Of a stretch of DNA of 64,000 nt, positions 56,160-64,000 are shown in pieces. Each line of letters begins with the position of its first letter. The first letter of the stretch is position 1. Location of the stretch: NCBI GenBank assembly GCA_963932145.1, contig OZ010599.1, positions 43,053,232-43,117,231 of the forward strand, written 5' to 3'. Source of the DNA: Acanthosepion lycidas (lineage: Eukaryota; Mollusca; Cephalopoda; Sepiida; Sepiidae). The position numbers and the translations under genes were made by a program. The notes under the pieces are model-generated. The model was not told the origin of the DNA. It did no database searches and worked only from the letters and a program-made list of their open reading frames with translations.

Positions 56160-56455
56160 TATAGCAGTGTGGTGTACTGGATACCAGCTCGGAGTAAGAA
56201 CTTGAAGAGCCAAGTTCAAATTCCAGTTGAGTTTGTTAGTTTCTCTTATGCACAAATGCCCTTCTCTTCTCTTTTTTTTTTTATGGGTTGAATAGCAGGA
56301 CAGACTGGGTTCTTTAGCCTTGGTTGATAACCAGTCTACTGCAGAAAAAAAATGGCAACCTTCTATGGGGGGGGAAAAAAAATCTGCCTCCTCAGTCATA
56401 TATTGATATACATGATCAGTTAAGTGTGTATCATATATGGCACTCAGCTGACTGA
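56160..56455 (+). mobile_element. tRNA-body SINE without 5S head, copy 2
   Basis: GTGGTGTACTGGATACCAGC, AAGTTCAAATTCCAGTTGAG, AACCAGTCTACTGCAG, and the end GTATCATATATGGCACTCAG. It closely matches 63362-63650. Confidence 0.8.
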
Positions 56456-56466
56456 CTGACTTTTAG

Positions 56467-56513
<47 letters not shown>

Positions 56514-56605
56514 AAAGAACAGTAAGATATATAATCCAGTGTTCTTATAGATATTTTTATTTTTACAAAATAGAGATCAATGTAAATTTACAGAGCATTA
56601 ATATT

Positions 56606-56787
56606 ATAAATTAATTGATTTAAAATATGTTTTTTTTTTTTTTGCTACACAGTTCTAACCATGTTTCAAAAATGGAAGCTAAAAGCTCTGAATTTAATTC
56701 CAAAATTAAATTCGGAGCTTTTTAGCTTCCATTTTTGAAACATGGTTAGAACTGTGTAGTGAAAAAAAAACATTTTAAATCAATTAA

Positions 56788-56797
<10 letters not shown>
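56606..56797. repeat. Long palindrome, arms of about 95 bp, between (TA)n tracts
   Basis: CTACACAGTTCTAACCATGT ... GCTCTGAATTTAATT is followed within two bases by its complement. A few mismatches and a different poly-T/poly-A length are the only differences. (TA)n tracts lie at 56467-56510 and 56793-56850. Confidence 0.93.
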
Positions 56798-56852
<55 letters not shown>

Positions 56853-57084
56853 CTGTAAATGTACAGGGATATCGTATTTATGCTTGGATTCCATTCACAA
56901 GCTGCCTCATTTTACAGATGCTATATACAAATTAAATAGCCTGTATTCCAAAATCTGGGAAAAATCTGTAAAATGAAGCACTTTCAGTCCTAAGAATTTT
57001 GGATAAAGGATTCTCAACCTGTATATATAAAATGTCTGTTCTTTTTAATAAGACTTATTTGCAGGATCAAGTGCTTCCAAAATA

Positions 57085-57165
57085 TTAGGTTGGTGCAAAA
57101 ATAATGACGTATTTTTTAAAGTCAAAAAACAACATTATTACGTCATTATTTTTGCACCAACCTAA
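57085..57165. mobile_element. Mariner-type palindromic MITE, copy 8
   Basis: 81 bp, with TTAGGTTGGTGCAAAAATAA ends and TA on both sides. Confidence 0.92.
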
Positions 57166-57423
57166 TACTTTGAAATTAAAATTTATATGTTGTACATTTT
57201 AGACCCTAACAATATATGGCAGAAACTATTTATTGGGATCACTTTAGGAAAGGGACTTTCAGAAAACAATAAGCAGCTGATAACATTAAGCAAAGAATAT
57301 TAAAAACTGAAACAATTTACATTCATTATTATAAACTTTATGTTATAAAAAACTTAGAAAATTTATTAATGCTAAATTATTATCCTTTGCTATTTTAAAT
57401 AGTTTTGACTAATCATTTGATAT

Positions 57424-57723
57424 TATGTGAAACTGATCCAAGTAATCTCTTTCCAACTGACAAAGTCTCTCCATATAAGCAGCACCGCATTCAGAAATGA
57501 ACTCAACTATACTCTCTTGCATCAGGATTTTTATGCTCAGCTGATCACGCAAAAAAATTGCATATGTTCACCCACTCTCGCAAATTCTCCTAGCTCCGAG
57601 ACCATGTCTTTCTTAAATTAAGGTGTCAGAGCAGCCATATTTCTTTTTCCTTCCACTCATTTTGCATGCCAAGCATATATGTGTTCACTTTGCCACATGA
57701 GGTAAGTCATCTTCTCTTCTACA
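57424..57723 (-). repeat. 3' LTR of the gypsy element
   Basis: On the minus strand it starts TGTAGAAGAGAAGATGAC. Its far end reads TTTCACATA, where the other LTR has TTTCACACA, so a final CA has mutated. Homologous along its length to 61290-61598. Confidence 0.9.
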
Positions 57724-57741
57724 CTCCTCCCTTATCTCTCG
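57724..57741 (-). other. Polypurine tract
   Basis: The minus strand reads GAGAGATAAGGGAGGAG immediately before the 3' LTR, the expected place and composition of the plus-strand priming site. Confidence 0.75.
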
Positions 57742-58121
57742 ATTGCAGAAATGACACAGATGGCGGTCACCTTCGTCGAGTGCTTCTACATAAAGGTGGG
57801 CAGGCTTTGCCCGTCTCTTCTGCATTTGTGCCCCCACTTGGTCTCTTTCGTTATTGGCATCATCATCGTTGTCTCCAGCATCTGTTTCCACTGGTTCCAT
57901 AGATGAATAATCTGATCATGTACTGAAAAACAGCAGAAATCTGAGTCGCTTTCAGATGACCTATCACTGCCGTCATCCTCCAATGATGCAGATCTCTGAC
58001 GCTGGTGGAGTTCTCTGATATAGCATTCAGTTCCATTAATGAGAACTGAATGTGGGCTGTAGACACATGTTAGTGTTCCTTTTTGAATTGTGTCGAACAT
58101 CGGCCATGTGTCTTTACCCAT
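57742..58121 (-). pseudogene. gypsy pol C-terminal tail
   Basis: Overlapping minus frames (58121-57786 and 57900-57742) encode a CVYSPHSVLINGTECYIREL-type segment, a small SH3-like end usual after the integrase core, then an acidic Ser-rich tail and a Cys/His-containing end (HLCHFCNREI). The frame shifts once or more. Confidence 0.75.
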
Positions 58122-58129
58122 ACCACATC

Positions 58130-58752
58130 TCCCACTCTGTAGACTCCAGGATCTGTGTGTTCAATTTGTAGTGCAACATTGATATATAGTGTTAGCTGGT
58201 GCTGATGAAGCTGTTGCATTGTCTTCTGCCATCACATTATACCAATGTAACAACTCTATAATGAAACATCCCAACTGAGCAGTGATATGCTTGATGTTGC
58301 AAAAGCATCTCTCCACAATGCCATTCCTGATGGTTGATAGGCATACCGGAATCTGAGTCAGATGCCGCAGTTCATGTCAAACCTTGTGAATGCCTCCCTG
58401 CAGAATGCATGGCCATTATCAATGAGCAGCTTGGCAGGTGGCCCTCTCTCACAGAATAGTGACTCCACTGTTGGATGATGCTGGCAGCATCCTGATGTGG
58501 TAACGGTCACCAGATGGAAAACTGACTAGGGCCACAGTCAATCGGTGTCAGGTAATGCTGGCCTTCATAATGGGTTATGTCCATCCCCACCCTGCTCCAA
58601 TTCTTGCACACATCCAACCATCCAACTTTCCAATGCACTAGCACCGGGTCAATGAATTCATAATTCACACTCTCCAACAACCGCCCGAACAGCTGCCGAA
58701 CAGCTGCCTTTGAGACCTTGAGGATGGATCCATTGTATAAGGTGTGCTTCAC
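58130..58752 (-). pseudogene. gypsy integrase remnant
   Basis: 58752-58507 encodes VHWKVGWLDVCKNW, then RVGMDITHYEGQHYLTPIDC: the beginning of the integrase catalytic core with its first Asp (in MDITHY). The remainder to about 58130 is in other frames with stops; the following Asp and Glu cannot be placed reliably. Confidence 0.8.
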
Positions 58753-58759
58753 ACCGGGA

Positions 58760-59480
58760 TACCCACTATGTCAATAGATGGCTTGAATGTGGGTTGATTC
58801 CTGCTCTTCCATAGCTACGGCGCTCACTGGTTTCATTTCTTTTCAAACCACACCGAGCCAACGTTGAGGCACCCTGGTGAGTTGATTGACTCAGTTTGCA
58901 TGGGATCTGACAAACTCTATCTCAACAGTCAATTTATATTCATCCACAGCTCCTTGATTATGCTGAGCCAACATCAACATTTCTGTCACCGTCTTCATTC
59001 ACACCTTTGACTTTCCAGACAGTGTATCAGAAACCCATCAATGCACATGTTGAGTCAGTCTTCAGGTGAACAACAGTCACTCTCAATTGCAGTGTCATGT
59101 TGATTCCTCTCAAGATTGCGTCAAGCTCTGCCAGGTTGATATGCTTGTTTTCATGTTCTCATTACAGCCAACAGGCATCTTCAACCAGGGATCCGCCTCT
59201 TTCCACAACGAGAAGTGGCCTTGTGCCAGATTTTTCTGTGCTAATCTAGAAAAGATGTCTGTCAGCATCCAAGTCAAGGGTGGATCCCACACTTCATAAT
59301 CCCAGCCAGTCATCACAGAGCTTGTGCGCCATTTTATAAATGCAGTTGCAACACAGAGCCAGCCACATGCTGACAAATGTCCAGTCAACTTCCCACACTA
59401 GAAGATGCTCTGATGAGTAAGAACATTAGATAGCGGTGGGAGGTCAATCCCGTGACTCTATTGCAATTTGCCCCACTCCT
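58760..59480 (-). pseudogene. gypsy connection/RNase H remnant
   Basis: The minus frame 59388-59110 (GHLSACGWLCVATAFIKW ...) is the connection segment after the reverse transcriptase. RNase H should follow, but only about 350 bp separate it from integrase, so most of that domain is deleted or scrambled. Confidence 0.65.
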
Positions 59481-59481
59481 C

Positions 59482-60087
59482 TCAGACATGTAATCCCAGC
59501 ACACAAGAGCCATTCTCTAAACACTCTGGATCCTTACTTGTCAGTTTGAATTGCTGAAGATGTGCCCCTACATGTGCTGCCATGCATATACTCTCACTGA
59601 CAAATATGTCATTGATGTATGAGGACATGGCCATCTGGATGGTTTTGTCCTGTGCAACCACAGCATTCACAATTGATTGCTTGATCAGGAGTGCCACATT
59701 GAGCCCAAAACCCAAATTGGTGAGATAATATCTTTGCCCATCTATCTGCACTGTTTGAAATGGCCATTACAATTTGTCAATGTGGATCTGCAAATAGGCA
59801 CAGTGCAAATCCAGCACAGCAACATCTTATCCTTCCTGTTGCCACTTCCTCAAGTGTGCGTGTCCACATACTGATTGAGCTCCTGATAATCCATGACCGA
59901 GTGGACCTTCTGTTTGTTTTCCTGCAGCACAGCCATTAGTGGGATGAGGCTCTTGGTGGGTGCTGAAGTTCTTCCTTGGGATACAGAATAGCCAGCTGTT
60001 ATACATCCAGGTTCATAGTTCACAAGTATACTCCTCCCTGAGTGGCTTTGGATACTTGGCTGTCTGGTTCTTCAACACAGGTGGTGT
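59482..60087 (-). pseudogene. gypsy reverse transcriptase remnant
   Basis: Frames from 60087 to 59880 hold the N-terminal part, broken by frameshifts. 59751-59482 holds the palm with SSYINDIFVSES in place of a Y-x-D-D box: the first catalytic Asp is Asn, so this copy cannot polymerise. Confidence 0.85.
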
Positions 60088-60405
60088 CTATTCATCAGAC
60101 CACTTCCACGAAACAACCCAGTTCTTCTTGTTCTGGTCATACTCCACATGGAAGCCAGGTTTGTTGATAGTGATGGCTGTGCACAAGAGTAGGTCATGTT
60201 GAGAAAAGCCTACAATCTCATTGCTGGAAACACATGCTCCTCCCAACTTCTTGATGTCAAATCCAAGTAAAAGGTTGAAACCAAGCAATTTTTTGTCCAC
60301 AACCAGAACTTCAACATTGATAGGGAGCCTGTTGCTACCATCAAGTTGAATAAGTCCTACTCCAGAGCACTTGAGGGTCCTTTCACCAACAGTGAGCATG
60401 TCCAC
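60088..60405 (-). pseudogene. gypsy protease-region remnant
   Basis: The 105-codon minus frame contains LGFNLLLGFDIKKLGG, the usual hydrophobic segment with G-x-D after the protease catalytic loop. The loop with the active Asp lies upstream, in broken sequence (60405-60540). Confidence 0.75.
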
Positions 60406-60548
60406 ATATTTCCTCTTTCAAGAGTGACACAGTGGTCTGCTTACAAGCGATCAAGAACAGCTTGTGTCTACAAGGCTAAACTCCTTATTCCATTGATGCG
60501 TACAGTAATTGTGGGTATAGAGCTCAGGGATTAGACTGGTGCTAAGGC

Positions 60549-60776
60549 CTATTCCCCTGGATCATTTCCCAGGCAATTGCGGACTACATACCCTACCATA
60601 TTGCACTTGTAACATTGCATCCAGGGTGTCCACCTTTCAGTATGCAGTTTTTTGCAGTCCTTTGAAAAATGATTGGGACCGTTGTAATGATAGCATGTGA
60701 TAGTGCCACCTGGATCCCCAGTAGGAAGCTTCGCCTCATCCTGTATTGTTTCCACTGCCACAACTGCCAGCCCCAT
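60549..60776 (-). pseudogene. gag nucleocapsid zinc knuckles, both damaged
   Basis: Two CCHC knuckles in tandem: CYHYNGPNHFSKDC, with Tyr for the second Cys, and CYKCNMVGYVVRNC, with Tyr for His. Each has lost one metal ligand, as expected in a decayed copy. Confidence 0.85.
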
Positions 60777-60785
60777 TTCCAGTAC

Positions 60786-61342
60786 TTAATTTTTCATAAC
60801 TGCTTGCACTTGAGTCAATAGCTGGTTGATAGACAACTTGTCCATCTGGGTCGAAATGTGAAGGAGATGTTTAACTTGGTCTGGTAACCCTTGCACAAAT
60901 ACACATGCCAGGCCACAGTCACTTATTCTGCTGAATAGGATGGAAAGTTTTTGTAACTCTGCCAAATAGACATCTGCCAATTCTCCAGAACATAGCCGTT
61001 GCTCAGCAAATTGCTCATAAGCTAGAAAACTGTTCGTAGCAAAAGATGTGTAGATTTTATCTGGCTGAAATACTCATTTTCTTCCTCTCTCAGCTGCTGG
61101 TAGACAGCAAACGCACCACTCATTAACCTTAAAGGGACTATGTGTTCCAGACATTTAACCTGACACATCTTACAGACCAGCTCAGCTTTCTTAATCCATT
61201 CAACCACAGGTGGTCTAGATGTAGAGCTATCAAACTTGGGAATAAGTTTGAGGTCAAACTTCCCTTCCATCATTTCCGCCAAAATAGCTTGTGTGAAATT
61301 GATCCAAGTAGTTTCTTTCCAAGTGACAGTCTTTCCATACAA
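60786..61342 (-). pseudogene. gypsy gag remnant
   Basis: Two frames: 61342-61022 (PKFDSSTSRPPVVEWIKKAE, then VPLRLMSGAFAVYQQL) and 60980-60786 (DVYLAELQKLSILFSR, FVQGLPDQVKHLL), together a Ty3/gypsy capsid. The first frame begins inside the LTR and crosses its edge at 61290 without a stop. Confidence 0.85.
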
Positions 61343-61598
61343 GCAGCACCATATTCAAAAATGAACTCTACTATATTCCCTTGTGTTATGATTTTTATGC
61401 CCAGCTGATCTTGCAAAAAAAATTTGCATACATTCTCTCACTCTCACAAATTCTCCTAGCTCCAAGATCATGTCTTTCTTAAATTAAGGTGTCAGGACGG
61501 CCATATTTCTTTTTCCTTTCCTCTCCTTCACTCATTTTGCACGCTAGGCATATACGTGCTCGCTTTGCCACACAAGGTAAGTTGTCTTCTCTTCTACA
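61290..61598 (-). repeat. 5' LTR of the gypsy element
   Basis: TGTAGAAGAGAAGACAAC ... TTTCACACA on the minus strand, with the canonical TG/CA ends. Differences from the 3' LTR include small insertions (near 61520-61530). Confidence 0.9.
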
Positions 61599-61603
61599 GA
61601 TAT

Positions 61604-62640
61604 AATCATTCATAATAATAATAAACTGTATTCACTAACTGCATATTTAAAGCATGTGTGACCAGTCAGATTCATCCACAAAGTCTGCTCAAAATAAAAC
61701 TACTGATATTAATTTCAAGATCCCTTATATGAATCTAAAAAGTAAAATAGTTACATTCAACAGAAATAGCAAAAGTGCTGGACCAATAACACAAATAATA
61801 AACTTCTCACAATCAAACCAATCCAAAGTAAATGGAAACAAATGTCTAGAAAAGGAAGAAAAGATGAAGTAACAGTAGTCCGACTGTACATAAGCCACAT
61901 ATACCTCATCCATTCATACTTGCTGAAGAATGAAGATCAACCAACATGTACAATATGCCAAGCTTCACTTATAGTGAAACCCATTTTAACTGAATCTACT
62001 CACTTATAAGACATAAAATACTACAAGGAACATAATATGAGAAAACTATTTGATAAATACTGAAACTACCAACATAATGTCCTACCTTCATCTTCATCCT
62101 TCGACCTCCCTATGGTTGGTCAGAGCTCCATTGACAATCCAAACTGTTCAGTCCTGCATTGCTGGTCCCAGATCCCCAATGTCTTACCCTAAGTCCCAAG
62201 CTGTGTCCTACCTTAAAGAAATAGGTTTATACCAAAACATACAGGATCTACAAAAGTAGTTATACAGTAAGTATTATACCAGTATTGATATGTTTGTATA
62301 ATCAATACAATACGTTTTATGCGCACATTTTGTTTTTCATTACCGTATACCAACAATATGTATATAGTATAGCTGGCCACTCGTATTCGAGGATACCCGT
62401 CTACTATGGTGGCTAGCCAATCCCTATTGCAGACGCTTGCTCAGGCATATTTGTGTTTTGTTCAACACCAACAGAGCCCACCTGTGGTTTATACTACAAC
62501 TATGCTGAGCAGACATTAGTTACAGTTTCTGGGAAAGAGCATGTTATCAACAGTTTGAACAAGGCCAGCACGCTCAATCCCTCGATCATGATGTCATGTA
62601 ACTTTGTGCTAGCACAGCTACCAACAGCACCCAAGGGTTC
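61604..62640. other. Intron, unassigned
   Basis: 61654-61872 is an open plus-strand stretch (Ser/Lys/Asn-rich) without splice signals in phase that I trust. 62380-62640 is GC-richer and may be part of the neighbouring SINE. Confidence 0.4.
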
Positions 62641-62843
62641 CCTCTACCTAATTTCACTAGCAAGGCTTGGGTCAACCTGTGGTATGGTTTTCAGGCACTT
62701 TCCAAAGGTGCCACACACTGGGATCGACCCCTGCAATCCGATAACATTAGAAAGTCTCCTTCCGGACAAATCAACCATGATGAGATTCGAACCCAGGTCT
62801 TATGGTCAGAATGCGAACATTCTAACCACTCGGCCATGTGCCC
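62640..62843 (-). mobile_element. tRNA-derived SINE with intact A and B boxes (type 3)
   Basis: On the minus strand: GGGCACATGGCCGAGTGGTT (A box region, 62843-62822) and GGTTCGAATCTCATC (B box, 62795-62781), about 30 bp apart, as in a Ser/Leu-type tRNA. The body goes on with GGTCGATCCCAGTGTGTGGC. The boxes match the RNA polymerase III consensus better than any other SINE here. Confidence 0.8.
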
Positions 62844-63361
62844 AATACCTACAATAGACCATTTATAAACTATATATCTATAAAATGTATGTTTACCATG
62901 AAAGTATGAAATTATGTGCAAATTTTTTGTCTGTGTCTAAACAAAGTGATTTATTTGTACCTATGCTGAAGTTAAAATGAATATTACAAATCGACAGATT
63001 ATTCAATGAATAAGAAGAGTGTGTAGTGATACTGACTTGAAAATCAACCTTTGAAACCTGCCTTTATTAGGACTTGAACTTCAACTGATGGAACACAGTT
63101 TTATACTAATTGTATCCAAATAAGATATTTGTATCTGCATATGTTTTAACAAGTGTCAAATAATGACTTCATACAGATTCAATTCTGATAAAATATGTAC
63201 ACAAAGGTTGCATTATAAGTTCATTAATCAATTATTTACCTTTTCAATTGAGAATCAAAAACATCTGGCCTTCTACGAAATTAAGGAGAACCGTACGTAG
63301 TGCTTACTAAATAGTTTTAAATAAGTAATGGTCATGTTAGGCTTTTAAAAATAAGTGCATC

Positions 63362-63650
63362 GGCATTATAATGTAATGAATACCAGCTTGAAGTGAGATT
63401 TCTAAGAGTCAAGTTTGAATTCTAGTCATGTTCATTGCATTCAATTAAGTATAAATACCCTTAGAAAAGGTATGACTCTATCTTTTCTCTCCTGGGCTCT
63501 ACAGCTTTGGTTGGCAACCAGTCTACTGCAGAAAGAAATAGCAACCTACTGTGGGAAAATCTTCTACCTAGTTAGTCTTGAATCAAGAGACATGATCACC
63601 CAAGTGTGTATCACATATGGCACTTAACTGGCTGTATTTGATTGGTTTCA
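63362..63650 (+). mobile_element. tRNA-body SINE without 5S head, copy 3
   Basis: GGCATTATAATGTAATGAAT, AAGTTTGAATTCTAGTCATG, GGCAACCAGTCTACTGCAG, and GTGTATCACATATGGCACTT. Same unit as 56160. Confidence 0.78.
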
Positions 63651-63654
63651 GGCA

Positions 63655-63975
63655 TGTATATCACAAGTTTGTGGGTGGAGGGATAAATATTAGAAAATCT
63701 ATATTGACTGATAGAACAAAGTGATGATCTAAGATAATTTTTAAAGTAGATCTTTATTTCATAGAATAATATTTGAGCTTCTGAAAAGTAATAAGAAAAA
63801 TATTGTCATGGCCTTGTACTTCATTTACTCTCAAGTGGGCTAGATATTGGAAAATCTATATTGACTGTAGGACAAATTGATAGTCTAAGCTGATCTTAAA
63901 CTCTATCTTTTATTATTCTATATAATAATATTTGAGCTTCTAAAATGTTATAAGCAAAGTATTTGCTTGGCTTTA
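63655..63975. repeat. Direct duplication of ~145-190 bp before the window end
   Basis: GATAAATATTAGAAAATCTA plus TATTGACTG (63680) recurs as GCTAGATATTGGAAAATCTA (63839). Each is followed by ATAATATTTGAGCTTCTGAAA / ..TAAA and TTCATTT(A/T)CTCTC. Confidence 0.8.
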
Positions 63976-63984
63976 TACTTCATT

Positions 63985-63995
63985 TTCTTTAACAG
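63985..63995 (+). promoter_or_regulatory. Possible splice acceptor of the next exon
   Basis: TTCATTTTCTTTAACAG ends at 63995 and leaves five bases (AATTA) in the window. It is a good acceptor in shape, but its exon cannot be judged. Confidence 0.35.
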
Positions 63996-64000
63996 AATTA

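Larger units (their letters stand above)
55769..57021. mobile_element. pogo/Tigger-type element with nested insertions
   Basis: The left end CAGGTTGAGTATCCTTCATC and right end GATAAAGGATTCTCAACCTG are inverted ends of the pogo/Tigger kind in the Tc1/mariner superfamily, flanked by TA. The internal sequence begins with an ATG-containing stretch near 55979 (AAGATGTCAAAAAGTCCAGC) but no long transposase frame remains. Nested inside are a tRNA-body SINE, two (TA)n tracts and a long palindrome. Confidence 0.75.
57424..61598 (-). mobile_element. Ty3/gypsy LTR retrotransposon, inactive
   Basis: 4175 bp on the minus strand, bounded by two LTRs of about 300 and 309 bp and a 5-bp target duplication GATAT (57419-57423 and 61599-61603). 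The internal order on the minus strand is gag, zinc knuckles, protease, reverse transcriptase, RNase H, integrase: the Ty3/gypsy order. All coding parts carry stops, frameshifts or lost catalytic residues. The internal part is 3.57 kb, short for the type, and the space between reverse transcriptase and integrase suggests an internal deletion. LTR differences indicate an old insertion. No envelope-like frame is seen. Confidence 0.92.

Noticed and set aside
60088..60405. Host aspartic protease
   Set aside because: Order and flanks place it inside the gypsy element.
62781..62843. A functional Ser/Leu tRNA gene
   Set aside because: A and B boxes are good, but I could not form the acceptor stem, and the sequence continues into a SINE body.
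62453..62857. 134-codon open frame on the + strand
   Set aside because: It lies antisense over a tRNA-derived SINE and has no splice signals or domain.

Overview
The window is metazoan nuclear DNA: AT-rich, with long introns, GT-AG splicing and very dense interspersed repeats. The repeat mix points to a mollusc, probably a cephalopod (octopus-like): mariner-type palindromic MITEs, tRNA- and 5S-derived SINEs, CR1/Jockey-like LINE tails, a Penelope-like GIY-YIG remnant and a Ty3/gypsy element. The organism is my inference, not something I could test.

One host gene runs through the window on the + strand. I recognise seven internal exons: 7422-7464, 21771-22206, 25031-25296, 30095-30216, 32952-33006, 34494-34940 and 42794-42841. 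Their splice phases join without a break (1417 nt, 472 complete codons, no internal stop). The first two encode the end of a calponin-homology (CH) domain of the LIMCH1/LMO7 type, with an EENDRRLRN..YWLGR..GPQLDF core. The next exons encode a Ser-rich linker, then the EDWQS-NLKSWKTRRR block typical of the region after the CH domain in LIMCH1/LMO7, then a Glu/Asn/Ser-rich disordered stretch. The start of the CH domain and the expected C-terminal LIM domain lie outside the window. A splice acceptor at the last bases (AG ending at 63995) may open the next exon.

The rest is intron filled with repeats. From 1 to 7.4 kb there is a CT-rich minisatellite, a hAT-like MITE, a long-armed foldback and a Helitron-like element. 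The 14.3-kb intron from 7.5 to 21.8 kb holds nested LINE tails, SINEs, MITEs and a Penelope-like endonuclease remnant. From 22 to 43 kb there are LINE and SINE copies, a 50-bp tandem array just after an exon, a CpG-bearing LTR-like insert, and palindromes next to (TA)n tracts. From 43 to 55 kb there are CR1-like reverse transcriptase remnants, one split by a tandem repeat pair, and long duplicated repeats. From 55.8 to 57.0 kb lies a pogo/Tigger-type element carrying nested repeats. From 57.4 to 61.6 kb lies a broken Ty3/gypsy element on the minus strand with both LTRs and a 5-bp target duplication.

The most interesting signals are a composite SINE with a 5S rRNA head and a tRNA-like body (five 5S-bearing copies), a Penelope-associated repeat tail whose two conserved boxes resemble a hammerhead ribozyme core, and several near-perfect foldbacks that look like template-switch products.
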